From the NCBI RefSeq assembly GCF_041146395.1, contig NC_090984.1, positions 88,237,114 to 88,301,113 of the forward strand: 64,000 nt of DNA. The letters run 5' to 3'. This document shows positions 10,827 to 21,507 of the stretch, in pieces. Origin of the DNA: Eulemur rufifrons. Its lineage: Eukaryota > Chordata > Mammalia > Primates > Lemuridae. Position numbers and translations under genes: made by a program. The stretch's first letter is position 1; each line of letters opens with the position of its first letter. Below the pieces are notes generated by a model. It worked only from the letters and a program-made list of their open reading frames with translations, was not told where the DNA came from and made no database searches.

Positions 10827-12042
10827 TATGTGCCTCCATGTTAGCAGGTGCCTGGGGCATGGGAGGGTCAGGCTGCTTGAAAATCCAGGCAGACAAGAAA
10901 GCCCAGCCCCTTCATTTTTTAGAAGAGAAGTTGAGAGATAATGCTCATATTGACACAGCTAGTTGGTGGCAGAAAGGACTAGCTCTGGAGTCCCCAAATT
11001 TCTTGTCTATCTGTCTTCCCATAACTTATTTTTTCTTTGGTCTTTAGTTCATGAGCCTCCATTTATACTTGTAACATCCTCTTTATTACAGTGATTCTCT
11101 GTTTCATTTACAATTCTTGTTTAAGGTGAGCGGCAGACGTTATTCTATTCAGGGTAGCCTATTTCTTTTTTACAAGCCAAACTGTGTATAGCTAACATAT
11201 ATGAGCTTAACTGTGTATGTTCAGTAACGTACCTATTCAGCACTGCATTCATACAGATGGAGTGACAGTGAATTTAAGACCAAATTGACAAGATGATCTT
11301 TTTCTCAGTTTTCACCATCCACTCTCTATGAATTTAAAAGAGAGCTTTATTTTGGTTTTGTCTAACACTTTTCTGGTATCAAGGTTAACTTATAGAAAAT
11401 TATAAAAAATTTTTATCACAGAATATCTTCTTTAGATCATTTGGATTGATGATACATGTTTTATTAATGCCAACTTAAAACTTTACATAATAATTTTTCA
11501 CTTATTTATACATCACTTTACAAAATAATTGGTTTTTCATCCATGGATGAAATTTATACAGTATTTCTATTTTATTCCTCTGAGAACTTTACTAAAATGA
11601 GAGGAATATTAAAAACTAAAAAAGAGATAAACCCGAAGAACAAAGATTGCAGGTGAGGCAACAAGACCAGGTGAGAGATGTGCACCCCATTTGGAAGACA
11701 GAAGCAGATGGATGAGCAGAAACTGACTTAGCAGAGTGTACAACACTGGATCCAGTCTGAGCAGGGGAGAAGCCAGCAAGAAGCACCCCAACGTGTGCTC
11801 CCGAACCCCAGAAAGGCGAAAGGACTAGGATCACTAGTTAAAAGGCCGAGGGGTGGCTCTGGAAACAGAAAGCAGATGGGTTGAATCTCCACCAGCTCCG
11901 CTGCCTGCTACCTCTTGGTTAAAAAGAACTGCTACATTTTCTTTCCCCCCACCCCCTTTTTTAATGTTTACAATGATTCACTTTACATTTTATGATTGAG
12001 CCATGTCTCCCCACACAAATTCAGTTGGAAAAAATTGAGTTT
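10827..12042. other. Unassigned sequence, no gene seen
   Basis: No named repeat recognised. The patch at about 11640-11900 is less AT-rich than its surroundings but has no open frame with recognisable content. Confidence 0.5.
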
Positions 12043-12058
12043 AAAGATGCTTATTTTG

Positions 12059-12376
12059 GGCCGGGCACGGTGGCTCACGCCTGTAATCCTAGCACTCTGG
12101 GAGGCCGAGGCGGGTGGATCGCTCGAGGTCAGGAGTTCAAGACCAGCCTGAGCAAGAGCGAGACCCCGTCTCTACTAAAAATAGAAAGAAATTATATGGA
12201 CAACTAAATATATATATAGAAAAATTAGCTGGGCATAGTGGCGCATGCCTGTAGTCCCAGCTACTCGGGAGGCTGAGGCAGTAGGATCGCTTAAGCCCAG
12301 GAGTCTGAGGTTGCTGTGAGCTAAGCTGACGCCACGGCACTCACTCTAGCCTGGGCAACAAAGTGAGACTCTGTCT

Positions 12377-12409
<33 letters not shown>
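12059..12409 (+). mobile_element. Alu: Lemur-type Alu, young-looking
   Basis: Close to the lemur-type consensus throughout, with its 'tatatatatagaaaaattag' linker end and several intact CpGs. It ends in a pure run of 32 A (12378-12409). The target duplication 'aaagatgcttattttg' is perfect over 16 bp (12043-12058 and 12407-12422, the second overlapping the tail). The intact duplication, long pure tail and low divergence make it the youngest-looking insertion in the window. Confidence 0.96.
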
Positions 12410-12411
<2 letters not shown>

Positions 12412-12422
12412 TGCTTATTTTG

Positions 12423-13394
12423 GAATTAGTTTAGTTGAGCAGACATCTGAGTGTGTACTGTGCCGAGTTGATACAAAGATGACTAAGCCCGAAGCTCTCT
12501 TTCCCTCCCTGTCTCAGAGTCTAATGGGGCAGACAGACAGCCCAGCTAACTGTGAACATGACAGAACAGAGTGGGGAGCCCAGGGTCAAGCCTGTGGGAG
12601 GCACAGGAGGCCTCAGAAGAGAAGTGGGTATTTGGATCATGAAGATGAGTGGCTTGTGATTGGGGAGGGCCCAGGGACCCCAAAGAATGTTCCTGGGAAT
12701 ATGGAGCTGTCAGATGGTGACCGATGAGCAATGTGAGGCATTCTTTAGGAAAAAGGTACATGTAAGGCTTATGTTGTGAAATAGATAACAGAAGTTTATC
12801 GCACAGGATAATGGAGAAAATGGTTCAGTTTTTAGCTTCTGTCTGAGTCCATTGCTCTAACACTGTATGCACGTAAGGCTCCAGAGAAACGTAAGGATGT
12901 ACGTTTTTACTGCAAGTGGGTTACCGTGGCTGTTATCATTTAGTCAGGGGGCTCAAAGGGATCTTCCAGGATAAGCAGGCTGATAGTCACAGATAACCTC
13001 CTCTGAGGGTGTCATCCCTTGGATATCCAGGTCTTTTATTTGATGGCAACTGCACCGACAGATGTCACGAAAGCCTTGAGGGAGATATGTTGGGGCTCAT
13101 GGGGCTTGGGGAGCTTAGTGAGTGTGGAGCTTAGTCAGATTGGTCGTGACTTCCAAGGCTCCTTCACCTGGTGTGGTAGAGAGCAGTAATAGGAAGGCAG
13201 CGAGGAGGGAACACCACCCTCTATTATGGTAGGTCCTGGAAAGCAAGGGCAGAGGCGTACTTAGCTTGCCGTCCTCAGAGCCCATGGTGGTGACCTGCCA
13301 TGTAGGAATGAATGGTACTGAGTTTCCCCTTCTGACTGGTAGAAGTCAGTGATGCTCTTACCTGTTCTATCAGCTTAGTCACTCCATGGTAATT
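12423..13394. other. Unassigned sequence, no gene seen
   Basis: No named repeat recognised. Opposing 82- and 71-codon frames at 12479-12761 overlap on the two strands and neither shows coding character. Confidence 0.5.
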
Positions 13395-13465
13395 AACTAA
13401 TTAATTCAACAAATAATTATTGAATAGCTTCCATGTGCCAGGCACAGTGAGTTCCTTACCTTTTG
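13395..13465 (-). repeat. L2: L2 3'-end fragment, antisense
   Basis: 'attcaacaaataattattga' followed by 'cttccatgtgccaggcacag' is the reverse complement of the common L2 3' end ('tgcctggcacatagtaggtgctcaataaat'). Short and diverged. Confidence 0.65.
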
Positions 13466-14935
13466 CACACCACACTTGCCTTTATATGTTCCATGAGTTT
13501 GGCAAGGATGAGCCCTTTCCTAAATCATCTTGCTAAAAAGCTGTCCTGAGTACTGGATAACACAGACTCAAGTCACTCTCCTGTGTTTGCCAGACTTTAT
13601 GTTCTAAAAACTTATTATTTGACGATTAAGTTCTGAATTTTATTGGCTATTTATAATGATTTATGTTCTACTTATTTACCTAACCATTTGGAGCTATAAG
13701 AGTTGTTTTATAAGCATCATAACTTACTGTCCTGGATTTAAGTATCCATTTTTAAAAGTTCCTAGTATTTGCTGCAAATCTAAAACTTAACAAGCACAAG
13801 GTTTATTTTGAAATCACAGCAGTGAAATTGTATGGTCTTCAATGTCCGTGAGGGAACAGATTTTCCCCCACATTCTGGACCACAATTTATTATTGTTTAA
13901 ATCAATGCATGACTTTTTGCATACCAGGCTGTACTTTGGGTCATACAGACTTAACCTCAGAACAAAATCACTTTGTTCAATAAAAAACAGGGCCCCTCCA
14001 GTACTCTGGACCCCTTACCATGTATTCCATAAGAAAAAAAGTTTATTTGACTGTATGATAACCTCAAGCGTAATTCCTCATAGAAATAAACCTGACAAAT
14101 GTCTTACCCACTCTGCCACAGAGGGGAACTTAATGTCAGCTTCAACATTAACTCCTGCAAGGCACGTAGACAGTACTTGAAAAGAAAATAGTCTAGGAGA
14201 GTGGACCCAAGTGCTTACTAACATAGTAATGATATAAAAATTCTCATGTTTGTACAAAGTTCTTTAACACACATTCTTTATTCTATTCTTTCGAGAGTGC
14301 CTAGTCTTTCACAATGTTATGCAACTAAAAACATTTCCTAGAATTATGGAAATGACTTCAGTTTTAATTCCCCTATGAGCAAGGTGGTTAGTAGGTGAGC
14401 AGGGTTTTGAAAGTTTCTGGCATGTCTGTGGTTTACCTCTCCTTTTAAGAAAGACATTCATCCAATAGCCCCAGTATTTTGGTGTCATCTTAGAGATGGA
14501 GGTGCTGCTCCTTTAGGGATCACTGCATGAATTTGTGTCTACTCTGGCATAATATTTTAAAATCTTGCTTGGTTGAGATTATTTAAGATATTTAAGTGAT
14601 TTTACTTCAATAGTTATACTTTATAGTTGGCAGGTCCAGGCTCTGTCTGTTTACTGTTTTCTGATCCAGAAACCTCTGGGCGCGGGAAGTCAAGGATAGG
14701 AATAGTGCAATAAATTCACAGCTTGCTCCCTCCTTACCCCCACCCCTGGCATCAGTCCCCCAGGTCCTTCTTGGCATTTGCTAATCTCACCCCATCATTC
14801 AGGGTCTCTGAAGAGTGGGCACTCAGTGTTTGGTTTGTCCAAAATAGCCTTTTTGTCTGAGAATAGCATCCGCCCCCCACCCCCTGCTAAATTTGTTGAG
14901 AACTTCTTACTCTCACCATGTGGTTCCAGTGAAGG
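13466..14935. other. Unassigned sequence, no gene seen
   Basis: AT-rich to about 14600, then more balanced. A 112-codon plus-strand frame at 13842-14180 is the longest here; its translation has no motif I recognise and no support from flanking splice signals or neighbours. Confidence 0.45.
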
Positions 14936-14939
14936 CTGC

Positions 14940-15395
14940 CATGGTCTTTGATGTACAAGTACTGAAGCTCCCATGGCCACAGCCGATTAGCCTAGAGTTG
15001 GTATGTACTAAGTCTGGACCAATCAGAGTCCCGCCTTGGGAACTATTCAAGCTTGGTTAAAGAAGAGAGTCAGTCCCTCTCTGGAAGTGCCAGTGGTTGT
15101 AAGCCCTCAGGCCAACTCTTGAAGTCTTTGTTTCCTGCCATGTGGAGGAAAATGATCTGTATTGAGAGATGGTGCTGCTATGTAAACAGCAGCAAAAACA
15201 AGAGATGGACCCATGATTTGTGTTTCTAGTTCCAAGTGCTCCTAAGCAAAGCCGGATCCTTGCCTTGCTCTCAGTTTGGTCCTTCCATCCTTCCTTAGAT
15301 TTTGTGAACTAATAAATTCCCACTTGAATTCTGCTAGTTCAAGTTAGATTTCTGTCACTTGCAACCCAAAGAGCTGTTTCCAACAACCCCCCAAT
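14940..15395 (+). repeat. Old interspersed repeat, unnamed family X, copy 1
   Basis: Contains 'ctggaccaatcagagtc', 'gggaactattcaagcttgg', 'ttcctgccatgtggagg' and near the end 'gtgaactaataaattccc' followed by 'gatttctgtcacttgcaacc'. The same order recurs at 18380-18795 and, inverted, at 27725-28125. The AATAAA-like stretch before the end suggests an LTR or other element with a polyadenylation signal. I recognise it as a widespread mammalian repeat but cannot name it with confidence. Confidence 0.6.
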
Positions 15396-17595
15396 CCCTC
15401 CCTCCAGCATTTGAATGATAGCTACCTTGCAACTCATCTTCTCGGTGCCCAAAATATCAGCTATCTAATCTAATTAAAGAACCACTTACGTGTGGTTTAG
15501 AGGAAACATAGGTTAGTTACCACTATAGTGACTGTGGAGAAACTTTCCTGTTTTATTTTATCAATTATTGACCTTAAGGTGAGAATTTTCAGGGTTGGCA
15601 GAGAGTCATTAAGAGGACTGGTGATAGGTCTCAAATTATAAAGAGTCAGCTTAATGGGGCCCTGCCATTCTGCTCTTGGAAGGAGAGCCCTCAACATTTT
15701 GCTGACTAAAGTGTTAAAGAAATATGAACCTGAAAGAGTGACTCATTGTAGTTTTGCTAAACTGTGTAGTTTATATGATGAATACAAATTATTGACAATG
15801 TCTGAGTCAGACTTTAAGGAATTATATCTAATGACTTTCTCAATCTTGCTTTCCTATACATGGGTATTTTCTCTTTCAGAATGTTGTAACTTCTTAGGTT
15901 GACATAACTTTCTGGGATTAAAAATATTAATTCCTCAAATGAAAGAAGGTCTTGGAAGGAGGGAATAGGGTAGGGAAGAGAGAAAAGATATAGAAATTGA
16001 AAAAGGCAAAGAGAATAGAGAAAGAGTTACGACCATAGGAGATGGGAAAATGAGTGAAAGAGTGATAGGCAAGCAAAATGGAGCAGGAAATGGGGTAGAA
16101 AGAAGAGATCAGTGAAACCAAAAAGGCATTTAAACAGGGAGCTTGAATCCTCTTCATCTATTTTGGGAGAAATGGAGAGCTTCTTACACTTCCAGAGGAG
16201 GAAAAAAGAAAAAAAAACCAAAAAACAAAAGTAAAACAAAGTTCTAACGCACGATTTCCTGTCCAGCTGGAATTAGTTTTTAGCTAAGGATGAATGCCAG
16301 CAGTATTAGCCGAAGTAACAACTTTCCCACTCACTAGCAGTCCACGTTGGTTCTGATTTGGCTCTGGACATGATGTTCTGAGCCAAAGTAAGTTCTGTCC
16401 AATTTGGAAATGGCTCTGGTTTTACCTGTATCCTTTGGTTTGGAAAGATGCTTCTGGTAACTGTCATCCCGAGTGCCATTCCCTGGCTCTCCTGGTGGGA
16501 ATGACTTAAAGATGGGTTTATGTAGTGCCCTGGCCAACCTCCTTCTTAACTTAGAACTCTGGGCATGCATATGCCCACCTCTCTGGAAGCACAGCTCCTA
16601 ATTTAGGTTCTGGAACGGGTGAGTTGACTACTATCTCCCAAAGATGGTATATCTCTGTCTTGTAGTTTCATTTTTTTCCCCTTTGTTTTCCTTTCTTTGC
16701 CATCAAGTGTTGGTTAGATGAGCCATTTTCTTGCATTTTCATTAATAATGCCTCCACTAGCTTGTAAAGCACAAAGAATCAGCTGATTCATCTAAAAAAC
16801 AGCTTCATGCTCCCTACACACTGTGGATTCAGCGTAAATGCAATTTAATCCTATCACCTCTCAAACAAAGTCGGCCTTTCAGTTCTTTGTTAAAGGGAGA
16901 GCAAGAACAATATGAGTGTGTTTCAGTGGTTTCAGAGTAGTTAGGAGCAAGAATGTTACAGGCCACAGAATATACAAAACCTTTGCCAGCCAATAGGTTT
17001 GATAGATGATAAATGTGTTTGTAAAAATAAATCCACACTTGGGCAGGGAACCATTATCAACAGCTGCAAAGCTTAAAGAGGATATCCTGCAGGGATATCA
17101 CTCACAAACACAAAAACACATAAATAAATACCAGGGTGGTTTCAGATGGACTCTGTCACCACTAAAAATTCACTTTTTAGAGACACAATGTCACCATGAG
17201 AGTTTCATTGCTTGAAGAATGACCTTAGCTATGTTATTTATGGACTAGAATGGATGATAAGACCTTTTCCTCAATATGCCACTTTATTGAGCTGGAAATT
17301 GAAAGAGGCCAAGATGGTGGGAAGGAATTGTTTGTTTTGTGTTGAGTTAGAGCAGCATGAAGATCCCAACTGCTAAAACAGCTGCATCATAAATAACCCA
17401 CGTAGAACAGATGCAATGCGTGTGTGTGTGAGGGCAGGGTTTGATGGGGGCTGCAAGATGAGGTTGTGAATGAAGTGGTTAGTCACATAAGAGCATCTGT
17501 AAATATTAGAGGCTCTAAAATAAAAAGATAACTAAAATTGCTGGCATTTTTTTTTATTAAAAACCTGTGTTGGAAAGTTAGACTTAACAGTGATG
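15396..17595. other. Unassigned sequence with a purine-rich patch
   Basis: No named repeat or gene. About 15935-16225 is strongly purine-rich on the plus strand (G/A with few C/T), giving lysine/arginine-rich or phenylalanine-rich spurious frames. The rest is ordinary unique sequence; a short (TG)n is at about 17419-17429. Confidence 0.5.
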
Positions 17596-17599
17596 AAAC

Positions 17600-18300
17600 A
17601 GCCAGTCTTCATAGATTCAGTATTTTAGTGAATCTGCATTTCATTTTATGCCATCCTCTAAGTCAGAAACCCGAGCAAGAAACCTTCTCTCTCTTGGATT
17701 CTTCTTATACAGTCAGTCCTCAGGCCCATCAACCTTACCTCTTAAATGTTTCTTGAGTGCAGCCCCACCTTTTGATCCCCATGGCCAATTCCTGTGTTTC
17801 AGGTTATGTAAGACATTTGTGACTGAGATTCCACTCCATTCCCATAGCTCTTGTGTCACCTACACAACACACCTTCCATACCGCTGAAGAGATGGAATGC
17901 CTGCCTGCTCAATGTATCTGTCGCAGTGTTCCACATCTCTTCACGCAGGATGAAATTCTGTTTCTGTGTGTGTAGCATATAGAGTCCAACATGATCAGCC
18001 TACTTACATAGCCTGTCCCACAGGCACATTCATACAGTGCTTTTCCTGGAAAAGATCATGACTTTTTGTCTGTTTATTGTATTTTTGCATGATATTTTCC
18101 CAGCTTTGGGTAGCCTGTCTACTCTCATTGCTGCCTCCTTTGGCCTGTCAAACTCATCCTTCACAATTTGGTCCCCAAATCTCTTCTACTCCTCTATGAA
18201 GCATTTCTTGAACATCTCTACAGAGCTGGGGAAGTGTTCAGTAACTTTGCCATTAAGCAGCTGCACAACCTTCTTGCAGACAGTTTTACTTTGATGATAT
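17600..18300 (+). repeat. L2: L2 LINE fragment
   Basis: Landmarks of L2 in order: 'cccatcaaccttacctctta', 'tcttgagtgcagccccacct', then at the end 'caaactcatccttcacaatt' and 'atgaagcatttcttgaacat', which correspond to the L2 stretches 'aagtcctgtcgattctacctc' and 'tcatccttcaagtctcagct...gaagccttccctgac'. Strongly diverged with small indels. Confidence 0.6.
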
Positions 18301-18379
18301 ACCCTTCCACATTCTCAGTCCATGTGCTTCATGTGAGGTTGACTTCACCTCTGGGCCTGAGGGAGTTGAGCATGAAACT

Positions 18380-18795
18380 AGGTTAGGCTGAGCCAATCTC
18401 TGCAGACCATTCCCTTGGCCACACCTATTGTTCAGCCATGGGCATGTGATCAAAAGTGGGCCAGTGAGACCCAAAATCAATTCAATTCTGGCACTGCTAT
18501 TTGAGCTATCGGGGAAGCAGATTTTTCTTTTCCTTTTTTTGGACTAGCAGTTGTGAAGATATGAGCCTGAATTTACTAGAAATACCCCTGTACAATCATG
18601 GATTGGAGCTTACCCAGCGGAAGAACTGCTAGAAGGAGGAGCTCAGAGACACTGTGACTGATCCAAGCTCCTCCTATAGGCCAAGATCCATCATGGACTT
18701 TCCAGTTTTGTGAGCCCATAAAGTATCTTTTCTTCTAATTTGCTTATGCCAGATGGGGTTGGATTTTCTGTCACCTGCAACCAGAAGAATTCCAC
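18380..18795 (+). repeat. Old interspersed repeat, unnamed family X, copy 2
   Basis: Contains 'gagccaatctctgcagacca', 'ttcagccatgggcatgtgat', 'gggccagtgagacccaaaat' and ends 'tgtgagcccataaagta', then 'gattttctgtcacctgcaac'. The ending is nearly the same as in the copy at 14940-15395, and the middle matches the inverse of the copy at 27725-28125 ('attggcctggcttggttcat'). Confidence 0.65.
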
Positions 18796-19850
18796 TCTAC
18801 CTCATTTTTTTCCCCTCTGCTCTGTAGCACCTTTTTTATCTTTATATTTTGCTCTTGCCCCACTGTTGACTAGTACCTGGTGTTTGGGTAAGGTGGAGAA
18901 TCTAGGTCTTTCCTATCTAAGGGAGGCATGGAAGTCAACTACCAGGGTGTTCTCTCAGTGCTAATGTTTGAGCATATTATGTATCTGGCGTAGAATTTGT
19001 ATGCTTGGAGGAAAAAAGGGTAAAAATGGAGAAGGCAAAAATGGAAGGAAGTAGGTAGGGCAATGAGGGAGGTGGTTTCCGTACTAAATGGGTAAAGATG
19101 GGATTATCTTTGCCTCTTTTTTTGCCTTATGGATCTTCAGTGTCCTGCTCTTCTACTCTTCCTTTTCTCCTCTCCCCTTCCTTGTGTAATTTTGTGTCTA
19201 GTCTCAGGGAAGAGTTGTCTGTCATTCTTTGCTGGGAGTGGGAGCTGGAGGAAGGTGGGGGCTCTGGGTCCTAAATGCAGAAGAGGGATAAAAAACTTTT
19301 TCTTTGATGATAATCTTAGAGTAGAAGATTTAAGTAATCATATTGCAAATACTAGTTTTCTTCTAGCACTTCCCCTTGTTATTATGCAGTGTTGAAAGAA
19401 TTTCTGTGTCCTACTCAGCCTTGGGTTACTTTACAGAATACCTTATCCTTGGTAGGTATAAAGGTGTCATTTCTTGCTTCAAATGAGAAAAGTAACTGCA
19501 TGCAGAAGAGGATCTCTTATCTCTGACACCTAGGGCAGGAGACAGTCAGATATTCTTTTAGGCTTTTACTTGATCACACGGCAATTGCCCTGTATCATGG
19601 CTTTTAGATTGAAATTCCTTAACTGAGAAATCAGCAACAGAGTGAATTACAATTTTTTTTTTTTGTTTGTCACTAGGAAAAGGAGTCATGGTCTCTGGAG
19701 GGATAGTAATATCTTCTTGATTTTCTACCGTCTCAAAATAGATGGAACCCTTGTTTAACTCTGCTTTTGGTTTTGCTAAACATATAGTATATGGAGGTTG
19801 AATATTTAAATACATTATAGTTATCCCATGGGGTTTTAATTACCTGTTTA
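18796..19850. other. Unassigned sequence, no gene seen
   Basis: No named repeat. A minus-strand frame at 19558-19815 (85 codons from ATG, open for 8 more upstream) has a more protein-like amino-acid mix than most here, with a Lys-rich patch in the middle, but no domain I recognise and no clear splice acceptor. Treated as probable chance. Confidence 0.45.
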
Positions 19851-19854
19851 CTGC

Positions 19855-19965
19855 TTATCTCTTCCCTTTAGACTGTCAACCCCTGAAGTCTGCCTTCTCA
19901 CCTTTATCCCATCGCCTGGCACTTTGCCCGGCACGTCACTGGTGCTCATAGCTGTTGAATACAAG
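19855..19965 (+). repeat. L2: L2 3'-end fragment
   Basis: 'gactgtcaacccctgaagtc', 'catcgcctggcactttgccc' and 'ggtgctcatagctgttgaat' follow the order of the L2 3' end (gactgtaagctccttgag, cctggcacatagtagg, gtgctcaataaatgtttgttgaat). Confidence 0.7.
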
Positions 19966-20149
19966 AGTGAAATAAGCACTTGGTAGAGAACAGCAGGAAT
20001 ATTTATTTGAAGTGTTTAGAAGGTGGGTGGCGAAGTTTCCTTGCTTATCTCATGGGCGGGACATCTTTATTGACAGAACTTTGTTTTTAAGGAAGCAATG
20101 ATAAAAATAAATATAAAGAGGTTAAAGAACCTGAAACCACAGTTAATGT

Positions 20150-20192
20150 TGACAGTGTTTCTCAAAATGTGGCCTGTAGACCACCAGCTTCC
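20150..20192. mobile_element. MER5-like end fragment
   Basis: 'acagtgtttctcaaaatgtg' followed by 'gcctgtagaccacc' matches one terminal region of MER5A-type hAT elements. Only about 40 bp are present. Confidence 0.5.
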
Positions 20193-20329
20193 TCCTGACA
20201 GTGTGCCTGTGTCCTCATTGCTGTTTTTTCTCTCCCATTTTGTGTTCTTTGTCCCCCAACTCCCCTTCTACATTTTATTAAGTTTAATTTATTCTTGCTT
20301 CAAATCAAGAAAATCATGTGGGGTTTTTA

Positions 20330-20450
20330 GTCATCATTTTTGGAGGAAGAAGTTGAGACCACAGAAATTCAGTGACTTGCCCCACAATACCCAGTGAATC
20401 CCTGGACTCAGATCTGACTGTTTTTTATGCCCCTGTTTTAAACATCCTGT
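20330..20450 (-). repeat. MIR: MIR-like fragment, antisense
   Basis: 'gaggaagaagttgagaccac', 'ttcagtgacttgccccacaa' and 'ctggactcagatctgactg' correspond to the antisense MIR core ('gaggaaactgaggctcagag...taacttgcccaaggtcac...ggattcgaacccagg'). Diverged. Confidence 0.6.
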
Positions 20451-20738
20451 GTGAGATTGGGCTGGGTGCCCTCCCTTAACCCATTTTGTAATAGATGGAA
20501 GAAAGGTCAGTGAGAATGAAGTGGTGATATATGGGTTTGTTTTCTGAAAAACAAATGTAACTCAAAGATTTGTTGGGTGTGTTTTTTATTAATATGATAT
20601 GATCACCAAAAATACCCATCAGAGTCGATGAATATTTATAGCACAAACACAAAATGGTTCATCCTCAGAGATACCACCTGTTTGTAAATTTTACCCAGAA
20701 CATGAAAGAGTATAAGATGTATATTTTGTATATATTTC

Positions 20739-20740
<2 letters not shown>

Positions 20741-20773
<33 letters not shown>
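20741..20773 (+). repeat. (CA)n microsatellite
   Basis: An uninterrupted run of about 16 AC units, likely to be variable in length between individuals. Confidence 0.97.
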
Positions 20774-20777
<4 letters not shown>

Positions 20778-21052
20778 CATACACATTGTTTGTTTCCTTT
20801 TCCGTTTTCTTTTTAGTATCTTCTTGGTGGGCTATATAATTATTTTGCTTGGCAAATTATAGAATAATGGCTTGGCAAGCTTACAAAAAGAGAAATTAAA
20901 GTGGAAAAGGATTAGTTCCTAGACATACAAGCTTTGCTCTAAATCAGTGGAGTTGAGCCTGATATTTTTAAGAATTAGCCATGACCAAAAAATGTGTCCC
21001 ATATGCTAAATGGTTATTAAAAACATGTTGATATCTGGGAAAGAGGTTTCTT

Positions 21053-21155
21053 TATCTCTTCTCTCTTCTCTTCATTTCTCTCTTTTTTCTTCTCTTCTCT
21101 TCTTCTCTCTCCTCCACTCCCCTTCTCTTTTTCTTTTTTTCCTTTTCTTTTCAAG
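21053..21155 (+). repeat. Pyrimidine tract of about 100 bp
   Basis: Almost pure C/T on the plus strand (TTCTC-type motifs with a few A interruptions), ending in 'ttttctttt' and then 'caag'. It may be only low-complexity expansion, but it stands directly before a possible splice acceptor (see findings). Such tracts can also adopt triplex structures. Confidence 0.85.
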
Positions 21156-21300
21156 AATGTTTCATATATTAAGGAAAAACAGCATCAGGATATTTGGCTG
21201 GAATAACGTCTTGTCCTTACTCCCACTAGGAGAACCATTGGTGGCCCAGGCAGTTTGGTCTCTTGATGTCTTTCAAGATGCACTAAGGCACTCATGCAAA
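21156..21300 (+). other. Possible cryptic or lncRNA exon (speculative)
   Basis: A 145-base segment framed by a long pyrimidine tract and AG (21154-21155) on the left and by the sequence AAA|GTGAGT on the right (GT at 21301-21302), a strong-looking donor. One reading frame is open across it and on to about 21507. The length is typical of an internal exon, but 145 is not a multiple of three. The translation has no domain I recognise. There is no second exon in view, so this is only a candidate. Confidence 0.15.
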
Positions 21301-21507
21301 GTGAGTTTACCCCAGGCCTACATGAGGAGCATCCAGAGTTCAATATTTTATACCTTCAATGACTATGTGGGGTTGAGAGGTGTGAACTGTCTTTTGGCTG
21401 GAGATGGCACGGTGATGAAGGGGATAAGAAATATTTCACTGATAATAATGTCAAGATGGTGGTGGAACTGTACATTTTCAATCAATTGGCATACAAAATT
21501 TTTTTAA

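Noticed and set aside
10273..12340. Several 67-90 codon antisense frames rich in Ser, Pro and Gln
   Set aside because: Standard artefacts of antisense Alu translation and flanks.
13842..14180. 112-codon plus-strand open frame
   Set aside because: Considered as a degraded retrocopy, but I recognise no parent protein, no A-tail and no target duplication.
19558..19815. 85-codon minus-strand frame with protein-like composition
   Set aside because: The upstream stop is only 8 codons before the ATG and there is no clear pyrimidine tract before a usable AG. Kept only as a remark.
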